A stretch of 18,743 bases of DNA from Funneliformis mosseae (GCA_910592005.1 CAJVPP010001642.1:1-18743), one strand, 5' to 3'; positions 8,945 to 18,743 are shown, counted from the stretch's first letter. Notes: generated by a model from the letters alone, not told the origin. Numbers and translations: made by a program.

Positions 8945-9220
8945 AATTCATTTTTAAAGTTTTTGGACATAAGTTTTTGAAACGGTTACACAAACAATCC
9001 ATAAATAATACTGTATTTCGGAATGCATTGCATGGAATGTTATGATCTTCGTGAAACATGCTGTCATATGATTGATTGTTACTGCATTAAGAAATCATTT
9101 TATAGAATTTGGCATTTTATAGTCATCATTTGTTTTTTTTCCAATTTGAACATGAAAGAATTTTTTTTTTGTAAATAAAATTTTTTGTTTTTGTTTTTAT
9201 AAAATTATAAGTTTTTCAAG
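8945..9220 (+). promoter_or_regulatory. intergenic spacer and promoter of the RRM gene
   Basis: The last 90 bp before the RRM gene are T-rich with a TATA-like TTATAAAATTATAA near 9197-9210, about 10-25 bp before the ATG; this may be the promoter or simply an AT-rich leader. Nothing else is recognisable. Confidence 0.3.
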
Positions 9221-9480
9221 ATGAATCCTTGTTGTTCAGAATTGCAAGAGCAACTTTTAACGCAACGACAAATTAATAGAGACCAATCAAGATTAATTGA
9301 TGGCAAGCAACAAATTATTGAAGATCAAGCAAGACTAACTAAAAGTCAACAACAACTAATTGATATGATGTATGAAAAAATTCAAACGTTGGAAAATGAT
9401 ATTAGCAAACTTAAAGGAGAAGGAGGTAAGATTAAAAAAGAAATAATTTCGTAAGCTTTTTTTTTTTTTTTTGTTTTTTT

Positions 9481-9511
<31 letters not shown>

Positions 9512-9880
9512 GAAAATAACATTTTTGAATCTAATTTTATTTATCTTTTTTTACAGGAGGAAAATATGAATTTAAAGTATTTCTTAGAAATGTTAAACCA
9601 TCATTAACTCCTAAAATGTTGAAAATTCATCTTGAAAGATCGTTTGGTCCTATTCATGAAATTTCTCAACCAGATCCAAAAGTATTTCACTTATTTATAT
9701 ATATATATATATTAAAAAAAAATGTATGTCTTATTGATAATTTATTTCTTTTTTATTTTACAGTCTCCATATGCATTCGCTTATTTCAAGAATCGTCAAC
9801 ATTTTCTTCAAGCCCTCGAGAAAGGAAATATTAATATTGACGGAATTAACGTCAAAATTACATCTGGACCGAAAAAATAA
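9221..9880 (+). CDS. small coiled-coil plus RRM RNA-binding protein
   Basis: Three exons join in frame to 148 residues: 9221-9425, 9557-9681 and 9764-9880. Residues 1-67 form a Gln-rich coiled coil with a clear 14-residue (two-heptad) repeat, DQSRLIDGKQQIIE then DQARLTKSQQQLID (about 21-48). Residues 72-148 form a compact RNA recognition motif: RNP2 is VFLRNV (76-81), helix 1 is in TPKMLKIHLERSFG, and RNP1 is SPYAFAYF (111-118). RNP1 keeps the aromatic residues but has Ser-Pro in place of the usual Arg/Lys-Gly. The protein ends ITSGPKK soon after the last strand, so the RRM fills the C-terminus. A dimeric RNA-binding role is inferred from the architecture. The target is unknown, and a non-RNA role cannot be excluded for so short a protein. 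The first intron contains long T and A runs, and read-through into it gives a stop within 9 codons. Confidence 0.8.
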
Positions 9881-9982
9881 TAAATTTGGGAATTCGGGAA
9901 TTTTAAACCAAACTTTTTGTACTTTTAATCTTGACGGGGAAATCATATTTCCATGTATTTTAATCCAAATTGAAATCAGTTG

Positions 9983-10028
9983 AATAAACTAAATCCATAT
10001 ATCACGTGATTTTTCATATTTTAATAAA
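9983..10028 (+). terminator. polyadenylation signal candidates of the RRM gene
   Basis: AATAAA occurs at 9983-9988 and 10023-10028, about 100-150 bp after the RRM stop codon. Position is the only support. Confidence 0.3.
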
Positions 10029-10703
10029 TGTTAAATGCCGACATATGATTTATATGCAGTCTTTCCGTCAAAAAAAAAAAAATTATCGCTCTTATTTTAA
10101 ACTCTGCTCCATTACATTTTTTTTTTTTTATCATATTTTCCCTTGAAAAATTCTTGAAGGTAAATAAATTCTAGATATGAGGGAGAAGAAAAAGAATGTC
10201 AATTACTTTTATTTATTTAAAAGATTTTTTTTGGAAATTTTTGTTTGAAACGACTTTAAAAGGTAAATTTTTAAAAATGGAAAAGGAATTATAAAGAAAA
10301 AAGGAAAAAAACTTTATTAACATATTTATGTTATTTATTAGATTCCTTAAATAATTGTAACCTAATTGGGAATGATGTATTAGATCAATTAATTTACATT
10401 CGCCAGAAAAGAGGACTTTTATTCTTGAACACTCGACATGAAAACCAATTGGCAACATTTATAAATAGCCTTGACATATTTATCACAGATGTATCGAGTC
10501 ATTGAAGCCTGTCAAAATCATATACATTCATTTCTTGGAATGGCTTTTAAAGATAAATTCTAGAGAAAGTAGGTTCGGTTCTTTTTTTTTTGAAAAAAAC
10601 AATAATAATATAATTCTTCTATATAATCCTTTAGAAATATAAAAATAGAATTTGAAGAAGAATTTAAAGAAGGATTAGAATCGAAAATACTTCTATTCTA
10701 ATA
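10029..10703. other. AT-rich DNA without a supportable gene
   Basis: The minus-strand open frame at 10213-10458 (81 residues, Phe/Asn/Ile-rich) has no motif and no protein-like composition. I see nothing else apart from poly-A/T runs. Confidence 0.55.
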
Positions 10704-10877
10704 TTCACAATTTATTGGCAAAATTCTGAAATTCTTTATTTCGTTTCACTCGAATTTTTCTCTTTTGGAATTTCACAATTTATTGGCAAATTGGCAAAAT
10801 CCGAAATTTCTTATTTCGTTTCATTCGAAATTTTCTCTTTTAAGGAATTCCACAATTTACTGAAAAATTTTTCTTTT
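10704..10877 (+). repeat. tandem repeat, about 68-76 bp unit, 2.4 copies
   Basis: Units begin TTC(C)ACAATTTA at 10704, 10772 and 10848. Units 1 and 2 share ACAATTTATTGGCAAA, then TTTATTTCGTTTCA(C/T)TCGAA and TTTTTCTCTTTT or near versions. Unit 2 carries an extra ATTGGCAA duplication, and unit 3 is cut to about 30 bp. No coding frame runs through it. Confidence 0.75.
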
Positions 10878-11849
10878 AATTTCTAAATAATTTTTCATTA
10901 TTTATAAAATTAGAATCTTATATATCAAAATTAATTATGAATGGTTTTGAGAATTTTATAGTATTTTATTTAAGTAAACTTTTATAAACTTTAAAAAAAA
11001 CTTATTTACTTATTTATATATAATTTTTTGCAATAAAAAAAAAAAAGAAAACTGTTAGGATGAATTTTTTTTCTAAAAGTTTTTATATTTATTAAAAATA
11101 AATATAAAATCTATAAAATTCTATTTTATTATTTATTTATACCTTTATAAAAAATAATATTATTAAAATATTTAAGTAATTAAAAATATATTAAATATAT
11201 TGTTTACTTAAAAATTAAAAAAATACCCATATTATATTAATTTAATATATTTTTCAAATTTATTATAAACATTAAAATTTAAAATCATTTCTTTTTAAAA
11301 AAAAAAAATACATAATTCTTATATTTAATTTTGATTAATTTAATTTACTATTTTAGAATTCTAAACAAATCAGATTTAATCAGATAAATCAAATTACTTG
11401 ATTTAAAATAGTTAGGTCTAGAGATTATATTTGAAAATAAAATATTTAAATAGTTATTTGTAATTCAAATTTTGAAAATATCATAATTAATATTTGAAAA
11501 ATAAAATTAATTTTAAAATAACAAAATCAAAATTTATTTTAGATATTGAATTGATTTTGAATATTAATAATCAATTCAGATATCATTTCAATTATTATTA
11601 TTAATTATTTTATTGATCTTATTAATTGATTATTTATTTAAAAATAAATTAAATAAATAAAAAATTAAAAAAAAAAGAATACAATAAATAAAACTAAAGC
11701 TTATATAATCAAAAAAAATTAAAAATATTAAAAAAAACCAAAAAATAAAAAAAAGAAAAATGTAAAAAAAATATTTAACAGTCAGTGATCATATCAAGTG
11801 ATCAGTATGGCAGTTGATTTCAATTAGAGGATCGACATCCATATTAATC
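10878..11849. other. very AT-rich DNA, no gene
   Basis: Low-complexity A/T sequence in which all six frames are closed by frequent stops. The part at about 11480-11610 is weakly similar, in inverse orientation, to about 16440-16560; see the findings. Confidence 0.6.
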
Positions 11850-12050
11850 ACTTTTTATTAATGATAAGAGACAAAACCTCTTAATAACAGTTGAAACTTA
11901 AACAAAACTATATTAAAATCATAATAAGGAATATGATAAAATTCTTTTGATATGACGAAAGCTGAAACTATTAAAATTATATTATAAATATAGAAAAGGG
12001 TATGATAAAATTATTTTGAGAAAGTTTCGGCAGGCATCTATACTTTTTAT
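11850..12050 (-). mobile_element. small non-autonomous element, copy B (decayed), with 9-bp target-site duplication
   Basis: A 183-bp element (11859-12041), in reverse orientation to copy A, lies between perfect direct repeats ACTTTTTAT at 11850-11858 and 12042-12050. Read on the minus strand it aligns with copy A almost end to end, starting ATAGATGCCTGCCGAAAC, with very few indels. Differences are overwhelmingly C-to-T and G-to-A relative to copy A. Only 2 of copy A's 12 CpG sites remain (CCGAAA and one TTCGTC). The different target duplication shows that this is a separate insertion, not one half of a single large inverted-repeat element. Confidence 0.75.
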
Positions 12051-12405
12051 AAAACAGTTTTTAGCTTAAATAAAAATATTCTTTTAAAATAATACATACT
12101 TAAATTTTACATATAACTTTACATTATTTTGAAACTATAGTATGCTAATTTTATTAAAATAGAATCATTATTGAATAACTTTTAATATAAAAAACTTATA
12201 TGATAAACAAAATTGCTAAACTTGACAGATATTCTAACATATAAAAATGTTATTTTACTATGATTTATAACACTAAGATAAGTAGTACAAGAAGATAATA
12301 AGAAAATATTTTTATCTTCATTTAAATAAAAGAAGTTTTAAGTAACTTACATCTTGAGTTTTAAATTATCTATAATTTTGATGAAAAAGAAAATATAAAT
12401 CACTA
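12051..12405. other. AT-rich DNA, no gene
   Basis: Spacer between copy B and the pseudogene. It would contain the promoter or leader of the former gene at 12406, but I recognise no element. Confidence 0.5.
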
Positions 12406-12620
12406 ATGTCAGAACAAGAAAATGAAATTTCTTCTTTCCTGCTTTTTTTATTCTTTGAAGACTTGTCAAAACAAAAAAATAAAGCTTCTTCTTCTCTATC
12501 TTTATTTTTTATAGACTTGTCAGAACAAGAAAATGAATTTTTCTTTTTTCTACCTTATCAAGAAAATAAAACTTCCTCCTCTTTCTTACCTTCACCTTCA
12601 TTTTTTATAGATTTGTTAAA
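12406..12620 (+). repeat. degenerate tandem repeat encoding an LSxQxNxxSS..FF(I/E)D unit
   Basis: Units of about 54-57 bp begin at roughly 12406, 12463 and 12517, with a partial unit after 12560. Each encodes a variant of LSEQENE followed by Ser-rich and Phe-rich stretches and a closing FFIDL. The repeats form the N-terminus of the pseudogene, ahead of the less repetitive body. Unit lengths are multiples of three, which fits expansion while the gene was still coding. Confidence 0.6.
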
Positions 12621-15604
12621 ATAAGAACAAAAAAATACAATTTTTTCTTCTTTATCTTTATTTTTAAAAATAATATAATAATGAAATAAGTAGTGATAAT
12701 AAGTTTGAAGGATGGTTTAATGAAATACTCAATAATAATAACAATGATAATATTAATGATATAAACTTTGAAGATTCTAAAGAAAATCAGAAAAATAGTT
12801 ATGAGCAAGACAAAATTATAGATAGTTTAGAATATATAGAATATATATCATGTGTAATTGTTAATTTTATTAATGGTAAAATTTAGCGATATAGAGAATT
12901 AGCAAAATTAAGATAATTACGCAACTTATTTAGCACTTGACAAATTGATAGAGATGCAATTAAAGAAATTGATAGCCTTTTATCAAAATTAGGAGTGTGT
13001 AATTCTCTTTTCAATATGATAACAAATATTTACATAAATCACAAAATAAATAATTAAAGGATTTTAATCAAGGAATTATTAAATAGCGTCAATGTATTTC
13101 TTGTAATAAATACATTACCTTTTTTCTCGAGATGTATACATTCTTAGTATTTAAATAAACAAAATATTTAATTGCCTTGTATTAGACAATATACATGTGA
13201 GGTATTACGAGTATGTTTACCTTTATATAAATAAGTCTTTAATGATATTAAGTAACAACAATGTATTTGTTATTCATGTTATGAAAATTTAGGCAGTCAT
13301 ATTTATCATCATCCTGGTAGAGAAAAAACCACAACAATATGTATTACTGAGGAATTACATGCTAATAATATTACAAAAGGGCTTGAATATTTAGGTAATT
13401 AGTTAATTGGTATTATATAGACAGAAAATAATGATATTAAAAAAAAATATTAATAAAAACTTTTGAAACTCTTCTTTCTTTTTGTGAAATAATATCTCAT
13501 CAGACATATACTGATATTATTACCCAAATAATTAATATATCAATTAACGAAGAAACAATTTCTCTTAATATATCTTCCAGTTTATTTATGATAAAGTTCT
13601 TTTTATAAAACCTTTAAAGAGAAAAAAATGAAAGAAAATGATTTTGAGTAATTTAGACGTGAGTTTGAACAGAAATTATAAAATTCACAATCAGACATTA
13701 ATTTAAAAAAATATGCTTTAGAGTACCCACAAACTATTCAAGAATATTATGATACTTTTTTCAATTTTTTAAATAATTTTTTTTTTTGAATAATTAGCGA
13801 ATTATATCAAAAAAAAATGTCTGTAACTGGTAATAAAAGAGCTGTCAAAGATTATAATTTCCAAGCAGATAACCAAAATTATCACATTTATTACATTAAT
13901 ACTATTAGAAATAGCTTTTTACCATTTAAAAATCTAGCTATCTTGAGTATTAGTGAGTTTTAGTCATATGTCATGATTATTAGGTTCTTTTCAGCAATTA
14001 TTAGCAGTTTATTATGTAACTTTACATACAGATTATTATGAATGAAAACTCATAAAAATCTGAATAGAGAAATCAAATTTAGCAAAATTTTTAATTAAAG
14101 GCAATAATATTTAGAAGTTGGCTATCATTAATAATATAGATTTTAAAGAAAGAAATTTTAAATTTAAAAATATTTATGATATTACCTGTAATAATTTATA
14201 TGCTACTCTAAGAATAGCCTTTCAAGCCTATTTATCATTTGAAATAGAAACTGATCCAGAGCCAATCATTAAGTTAACAGCTGAAACCCCATTATTTAGA
14301 ATGAATCAGTATATTGATAAAACATTGATATTATTTTAACAAGTCATTGACAAATTATTAGATTTTAAAAAAATTAATAACAAATTAATTTATAAAAAAA
14401 TTTTGATGTGAAAACTATTAAATGTATTATACTTACTAAACTAGACTATAGATATCTTGGCCTGTCTCCTGATGTTATAATTTTAAAGCCAGAAGTTAAC
14501 CCAAACTCAGATGAAGAAATTTTGCATATTGCTGAAATGTATAAGAAAAATTGTTCGTTAAAAAATCATTCCTTTTAGATATTATAGCAGATAAAGCAAT
14601 TTATCATTGGTTAATTAAATGTTAGAAAAAATGGCCAAATATAAAGCTATTACTTAGTCTGTGACACATATCTAAAGACTTTTGTTTAGTATTGCTGATT
14701 CTTTTTTCTAATTATAGATTATTAAGCTTAGCATCATATCTAGGTATTTATTTTTTAGACAAATTTAAAAAGGTAGTCAATTATTATTTAGCAGCATAAG
14801 TACTAGATATTTTATAGGTAGCAGTAAGAGTATCAATTAATATTTATACTACTAATAAAAAAATATTAATATCTGAAATAATAAATGATAATAATAATAA
14901 AAATATTTGTCTTAAGGTATATGATTTAACAAAAATATATATTAATTTATTTTATTTAAAATTTGTATTATGTTAATTTATTATTTAATAAAATTTTATT
15001 TGTTAAGATTTAGTATATGTATTATAAGTAGGCTGAAATCTGAAAGGCACATCAGATGGGAATGCGTATTGAAAACTTTAATCTACAATAAGATTCTTAT
15101 CTACAGTAGAATCACTTTACATAAGTGCTATAAAATCTAATTATACGATAGCAATTTCTTATTTTCTTTTCACTATAGCAACTTATTCTTAATTAGAAAA
15201 AAATTATGCTATTGTAATGCTTTTAAAATTTCTAATGAAAACTCTCATATTTGTTTTAGTTTTGATAAAGCATTAGAAACATTCAGCATAAAATTTATCA
15301 AACAAACATTAGTAAAAACGTTATTGATGAAAAAAATCTTAAAAATCAAATTAAAGCTTCTCAAGATGAAAGAGAAAGAATCAACTTGTTAGTGAGTGAA
15401 TACCTTAGTGATCATTTAGTTTCATATAGTGAATAGGCTATTAAATCACATAAAGAATCTCTATAAAAACTCGTAAATGATCTTATAACTATTTTCAAAA
15501 TAGCAGATCCTTTATCTCATCAATTATTTCAAAAGTATCCTCCTACAGAAATGCATAAGAAAGGACTTGATCGTCTAATTGCATGTTATCTGAATAAGCT
15601 AGAA
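12406..15604 (+). pseudogene. decayed large ORF of unknown family (about 1000 codons originally)
   Basis: A chain of protein-like blocks on one strand, interrupted by stops and frameshifts, is best explained as one dead gene. Block 12406-12624 is open and repetitive (see repeat entry). Block 12695-13085 reads about 130 codons with only four stops, including FEGWFNEIL and DRDAIKEIDSLLSKLG. Around 13260-13400 is a Cys-rich segment (CICYSCYENLGSHIYHHPGR) resembling a zinc-binding knuckle. Block 14118-14337 is open (YATLRIAFQAYLSFEIETDP, AETPLFRMNQYIDKT). Block 14408-14576 contains PEVNPNSDEEILHIAEMYKK and is followed by a frameshift. Block 15312-15604 contains SQDERERINLLVSEYL and PPTEMHKKGLDRLIACYL with two internal stops. 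Several stops fall where Gln (CAG/CAA) or Trp (TGG) would fit, such as AAG TAG GCT GAA ATC TGA AAG near 15028-15048. I see no known transposase or polymerase motif. It could be a dead host-family member or a transposon gene. Confidence 0.65.
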
Positions 15605-15608
15605 TGAA

Positions 15609-16296
15609 TTAAAAGGATATATAGATAAGATGTTTTGAGAATAGAGCAAAAAATACACAGGATAGAAGAATAATTGGAGTTGTCAGAATAAAATTAAAGG
15701 ATTATAATGATTAAAAAAAGTAAGACGTAAAGTTAAAAAGAAAAAAACAATCACAAATCAGCCTTTATAAATCCTATAGAATCTATACCAAAAATATTAG
15801 TCAAAAATTCTAATAAAAGATGATTGAATTCAGATGAACCATTTATAAATAATTCACTTGACAAAACTAAGCCACAATTAAAAAAAGAAAAATGAAACAT
15901 TAAACTACTAAAAATGAAACGGAAATATTTCTTACGTTAAAAGTATATAAAATAAACTTTTAGATAATGCTATTACTGACGTTTATAAAAATTTATCAAA
16001 TATTTGAACTATAAAAAAATACGAGAATAGTGATACTATTATAAAAATAAATAATGCATAAATGCCATATAAATTGATATTTTAATAAAAAATATTATTG
16101 ATTAATTAAATAATAAATTGAAAAGTCATATTTGTTGCAAAAGTTACTAATCTTATCGCTCCTTAAAGACAAAGTATTCTGAATGCAAATGAAAAATAGC
16201 ATATATTTAGGTATTTAAGATAATATTTGGATTTTATGTAAACTTGCATCTCAAAGTTAATGTCAAAAAAATAAGAAAAGTAGGTTTAATAAAAAC
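15609..16296 (+). pseudogene. possible further decayed coding blocks downstream of the main pseudogene
   Basis: From about 15760 to 15920 one frame reads well (includes INPIESIPKILVKNSNKR, NNSLDKTKPQLKKEK) with two TGA stops. From about 15909 to 16292 a second frame has about 130 codons with 18 stops (13 TAA, 2 TAG, 3 TGA) and no apparent frameshift. If TAA/TAG are read as former Gln and TGA as former Trp, it gives plausible protein text (for example NLIAP-RQSILNANEK-HIFRYLR). That many stops is also close to what random DNA of this AT content would give, so this block is weak on its own. It may be the C-terminal part of the same dead gene. Confidence 0.3.
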
Positions 16297-18743
16297 TTTT
16301 TATGTAAATATTATATTGTAAAAAAGTGTTTAAATATATAGACAAAGGCTTAAATTACAAAAACTTGTTAAGGTTTATATAATATTTACTTGAAAAAAAT
16401 CATAATGTATTAGTATCAAGTCTCTTGCATTTATCATTACACTAATTTTTTTATTAATGATTGATATGTGATCTGATATGACCATTGGTTATTAATATCA
16501 AATATCTAAAATAGTTTAGTTTCTAAATTGATTTGATTTAAAATTAATTTAATATTCAAAATAACATTTAATATTGTCAACAAAGCAATTGACTAATCAT
16601 AATAAAGTCACGTGAATAACGCAATATAATGATCTCTTAATTCAGAATTCTGAAAATACAGAAGATCTATATAATTCTAAAGATCTTCTAAATACTGATG
16701 ATAATCCTAATTTTATGAATTAAATGAAATCTAAGAATATTTAATGTTATACTTATTTTTAATATTTTGAATTTTATTGTTATTTTATTATATTTTATAT
16801 TTTTATTATTTTACGTATTTTTTATTATTCTTAATATATTTATTATACTTATACTTTATTTTACTAAATTAGTTAGTTTATAATATAGTAATTAGTTAGC
16901 CATGACAAAAGAAATTTTATATAAGTAAATAGACTTTTGCTTATATTATAAATTAACTCTCTTATGAATATGAATTTTAATATTAATAAAGGAATCATTT
17001 AAAACTTATATCTTTTTACCTCTTTGTATCTTCATATAGTCTGACGTGATCTCTATATATTATTTGTAATTGAGTTCATCATCTGAATTCTTTAATTAAA
17101 TTATTCATAATCTCGTCTTTCAAGACTTCATATTTAATAGATTTGTTTAAGTCTAACACGTAAATTTGGTAAACTTAAAAGTTAGGCAAATCCTAACATT
17201 TTAACTGCAGTAGATTGCAGTTAAAAATTTTGATTAAAGACTTGATAAAATGACTATCTGAAGTTGAAGAATTCCACAGTAACAATATCTAAAATTATTT
17301 TGATATTATTTGAAATTATTTTAAAAAACTTTCAAATAATTGAAATGCAATTTATAATTTATAGTTAGTTTAAATTAATCAAAAATTTGTATTGATTAAA
17401 TTTTTATTTGTATTAATCTAACTAAATTTGATTCAAAAAGAAAAATTTTTTTATTTATTAATTAAATAATATTAAATATTATTAAATTATAAAAATAGTA
17501 TAATAATAATTAATAATATATTTATTACAATAATTTACTAATTAAAAGATTCATTATTATTTAATTAAAATAATCTATTATTATTCTTCTTAAATGATTT
17601 ACTATTATTTTAATTGAATAATTTATTATTATTCAAGAAAAATAATTAATTAACCTGAATTTTGTTAGTTAGATCAAATTAGATAATAGATCAATCTAAT
17701 TTAATATTAATCTGAAAATCTACTAACTCAACCTAAATTTTTAGATTAAATAAGTTAATTTAACCTAATTTAAAATTCTATTACTTAAATAAAAATATTA
17801 TTAAAATTTTTTAAAGATTATATATATAAATTATTATATTTATTAAATAGTATTATTTTTATTATCTATTATATTATTAATAATTTTTATAATAAAATTC
17901 ATTTTAAAATAATTAAGTATAAAATTAATATAAAAATAATTAACATAAAAAATTTAAAATTTATTTTTAAATTAATATAAAATTATATTTAACTTTTTTT
18001 CACTTAGGCAAAATATTTAAAATATTTAAATTATTTATTAAATATCATATAAAAATAATATATATATATACTTTTAAAATTCTCTATATATAATATTTAT
18101 TAAATATTTATTATTTATAATCAATTAATTTTAAAAAATTATTAATTTATTATTTGAAATAAATTAAATAATATTAATTAAATTTAATTAAGATTGCTTA
18201 TCTAAACTCATTTTGATTTGATAAAATATTTAAATTATAGTTTTGCTAATTTTTTATTAAGGTTTTGATATAGTTTTGCATTTTTTATAAGCTTTAATAT
18301 AGTTTTACCTTTTTCAGAAATTTGCAGATTTTTTAATAAGATTTTAATATAATTTCATTAAATTTTACCTTTTTCTATTTAAACAACTTGCAAAACCTCT
18401 AATTTTCATCTAACAACCTTAAATTTAATAAATTTATATTTTATTAAAAAAAGATTTTAAATATTATAAAAAATTTTATTTAAAATAGATTTTTTTTAAT
18501 CTTAAATAATTTATTTAAAGAATTTGATAAAATAAATTTTTTTAATATATTATAAGATTTTTTTTAAAAAATTTATTTTATCAAAAAATTATAAATTTAA
18601 TATAACAATTATTGTATAAAAAAATGTATTTATAACATTTTGTTATATGTCTTATTTGTAATATACTTTTTTATTATTCTTAATAATAAATTATTTTATT
18701 AAATATTTTATAAACAAGATTTTTAAATGCAAAATTTAATTTA
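16297..18743. other. extremely AT-rich gene desert
   Basis: No frame of interest on either strand. A short stretch near 16625-16740 has a coding flavour (LLIQNSENTEDLYNSKDLL) ending in stops, perhaps another relic. From about 18235 to 18385 a degenerate repeat recurs as TATAGTTTTGC / TATAGTTTTACC / TATAATTTC with 30-50 bp spacing. It recalls the TTTAATATAGTTTCG words of the small mobile element after CpG loss, but it is too degenerate to call a copy. Confidence 0.5.

Noticed and set aside
9426..9456. Alternative donor GTAAGC at 9451 for the first exon of the RRM gene
   Set aside because: It would join exon 2 out of frame and stop after a few codons; the donor at 9426 gives the intact RRM.
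9616..9983. Plus- and minus-strand frames at 9616-9834, 9758-9946 and 9771-9983
   Set aside because: They are read-throughs or shifted frames of RRM exons 2 and 3; only the spliced frame gives RNP2 and RNP1.
8683..12047. The two inverted small elements as terminal repeats of one large 3.4-kb transposon carrying the RRM gene
   Set aside because: Each copy has its own, different, perfect flanking direct repeat, and each has both ends, so they are separate insertions.
12605..12808. Minus-strand frame rich in Ile and Phe
   Set aside because: Antisense of the Asn/Asp/Lys-rich part of the pseudogene; low complexity.
15909..16292. A reassigned genetic code (TAA/TAG as Gln, TGA as Trp)
   Set aside because: The complete genes in the same window end normally at standard stops and contain none inside their exons. 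Mutation or chance explains the stops better.

Overview
The window looks like nuclear DNA of an early-diverging filamentous fungus. An arbuscular mycorrhizal fungus of the Rhizophagus type is my best guess. The reasons are very AT-rich intergenic DNA with long A/T runs, spliceosomal genes with short introns (about 65-200 nt, GT..AG, many with pyrimidine-rich or TTTAG acceptors), a fungal SUT/SLC45-like sugar transporter, and a large decayed family of low-complexity proteins. The organism call is inference; no marker gene is present. There are no tRNAs, rRNAs, CRISPR arrays or bacterial-type operons that I can see. Layout, left (about 600-10000): six loci that are genes or former genes. (1) A short unrecognised spliced gene or fragment on the minus strand (615-918). 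(2) A GC-richer island (about 965-1245) that looks like inserted repeat DNA. (3) Two minus-strand exon-like blocks (1244-1624) with incompatible phases, probably a broken gene. (4) A complete six-exon transporter of the GPH/SUT sucrose/alpha-glucoside family (2079-4231, 536 aa by my splicing), including a 16-nt microexon. (5) A single-exon, disordered, Ser/Thr/Lys/Glu-rich 510-aa protein on the minus strand (4980-6512). (6) A six-exon FAF2/UBXD8-like UBX protein (7150-8667, 379 aa) with an N-terminal membrane hairpin. It is followed by a small three-exon coiled-coil plus RRM protein (9221-9880, 148 aa). Layout, right (about 10000-18743): gene-poor and extremely AT-rich, containing a short tandem repeat (10704-10877), a decayed copy of a small mobile element (11859-12041), and a roughly 3.2-kb pseudogene (12406-15604, perhaps continuing to about 16296). 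The pseudogene is broken by many stops and at least one frameshift. The rest is A/T low-complexity DNA with faint repeats. The most informative signal is a pair of about 180-bp repeats in opposite orientation. Copy A (8685-8864) sits 17 bp after the UBX stop codon inside a perfect 13-bp direct repeat. Copy B (11859-12041) sits inside a different perfect 9-bp direct repeat. Each copy therefore looks like an independent insertion with its own target-site duplication. Their differences run almost entirely one way: copy A has C or G where copy B has T or A, and 10 of copy A's 12 CpGs are gone from copy B. Together with stops in the neighbouring pseudogene that suit C-to-T or G-to-A changes in Gln and Trp codons, this suggests that the right half has undergone methylation-linked deamination or a RIP-like process, while the gene-bearing left half has been spared. 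The functional genes do not form a pathway; they are ordinary neighbours (sugar uptake, ER-associated p97 adaptor, RNA binding).
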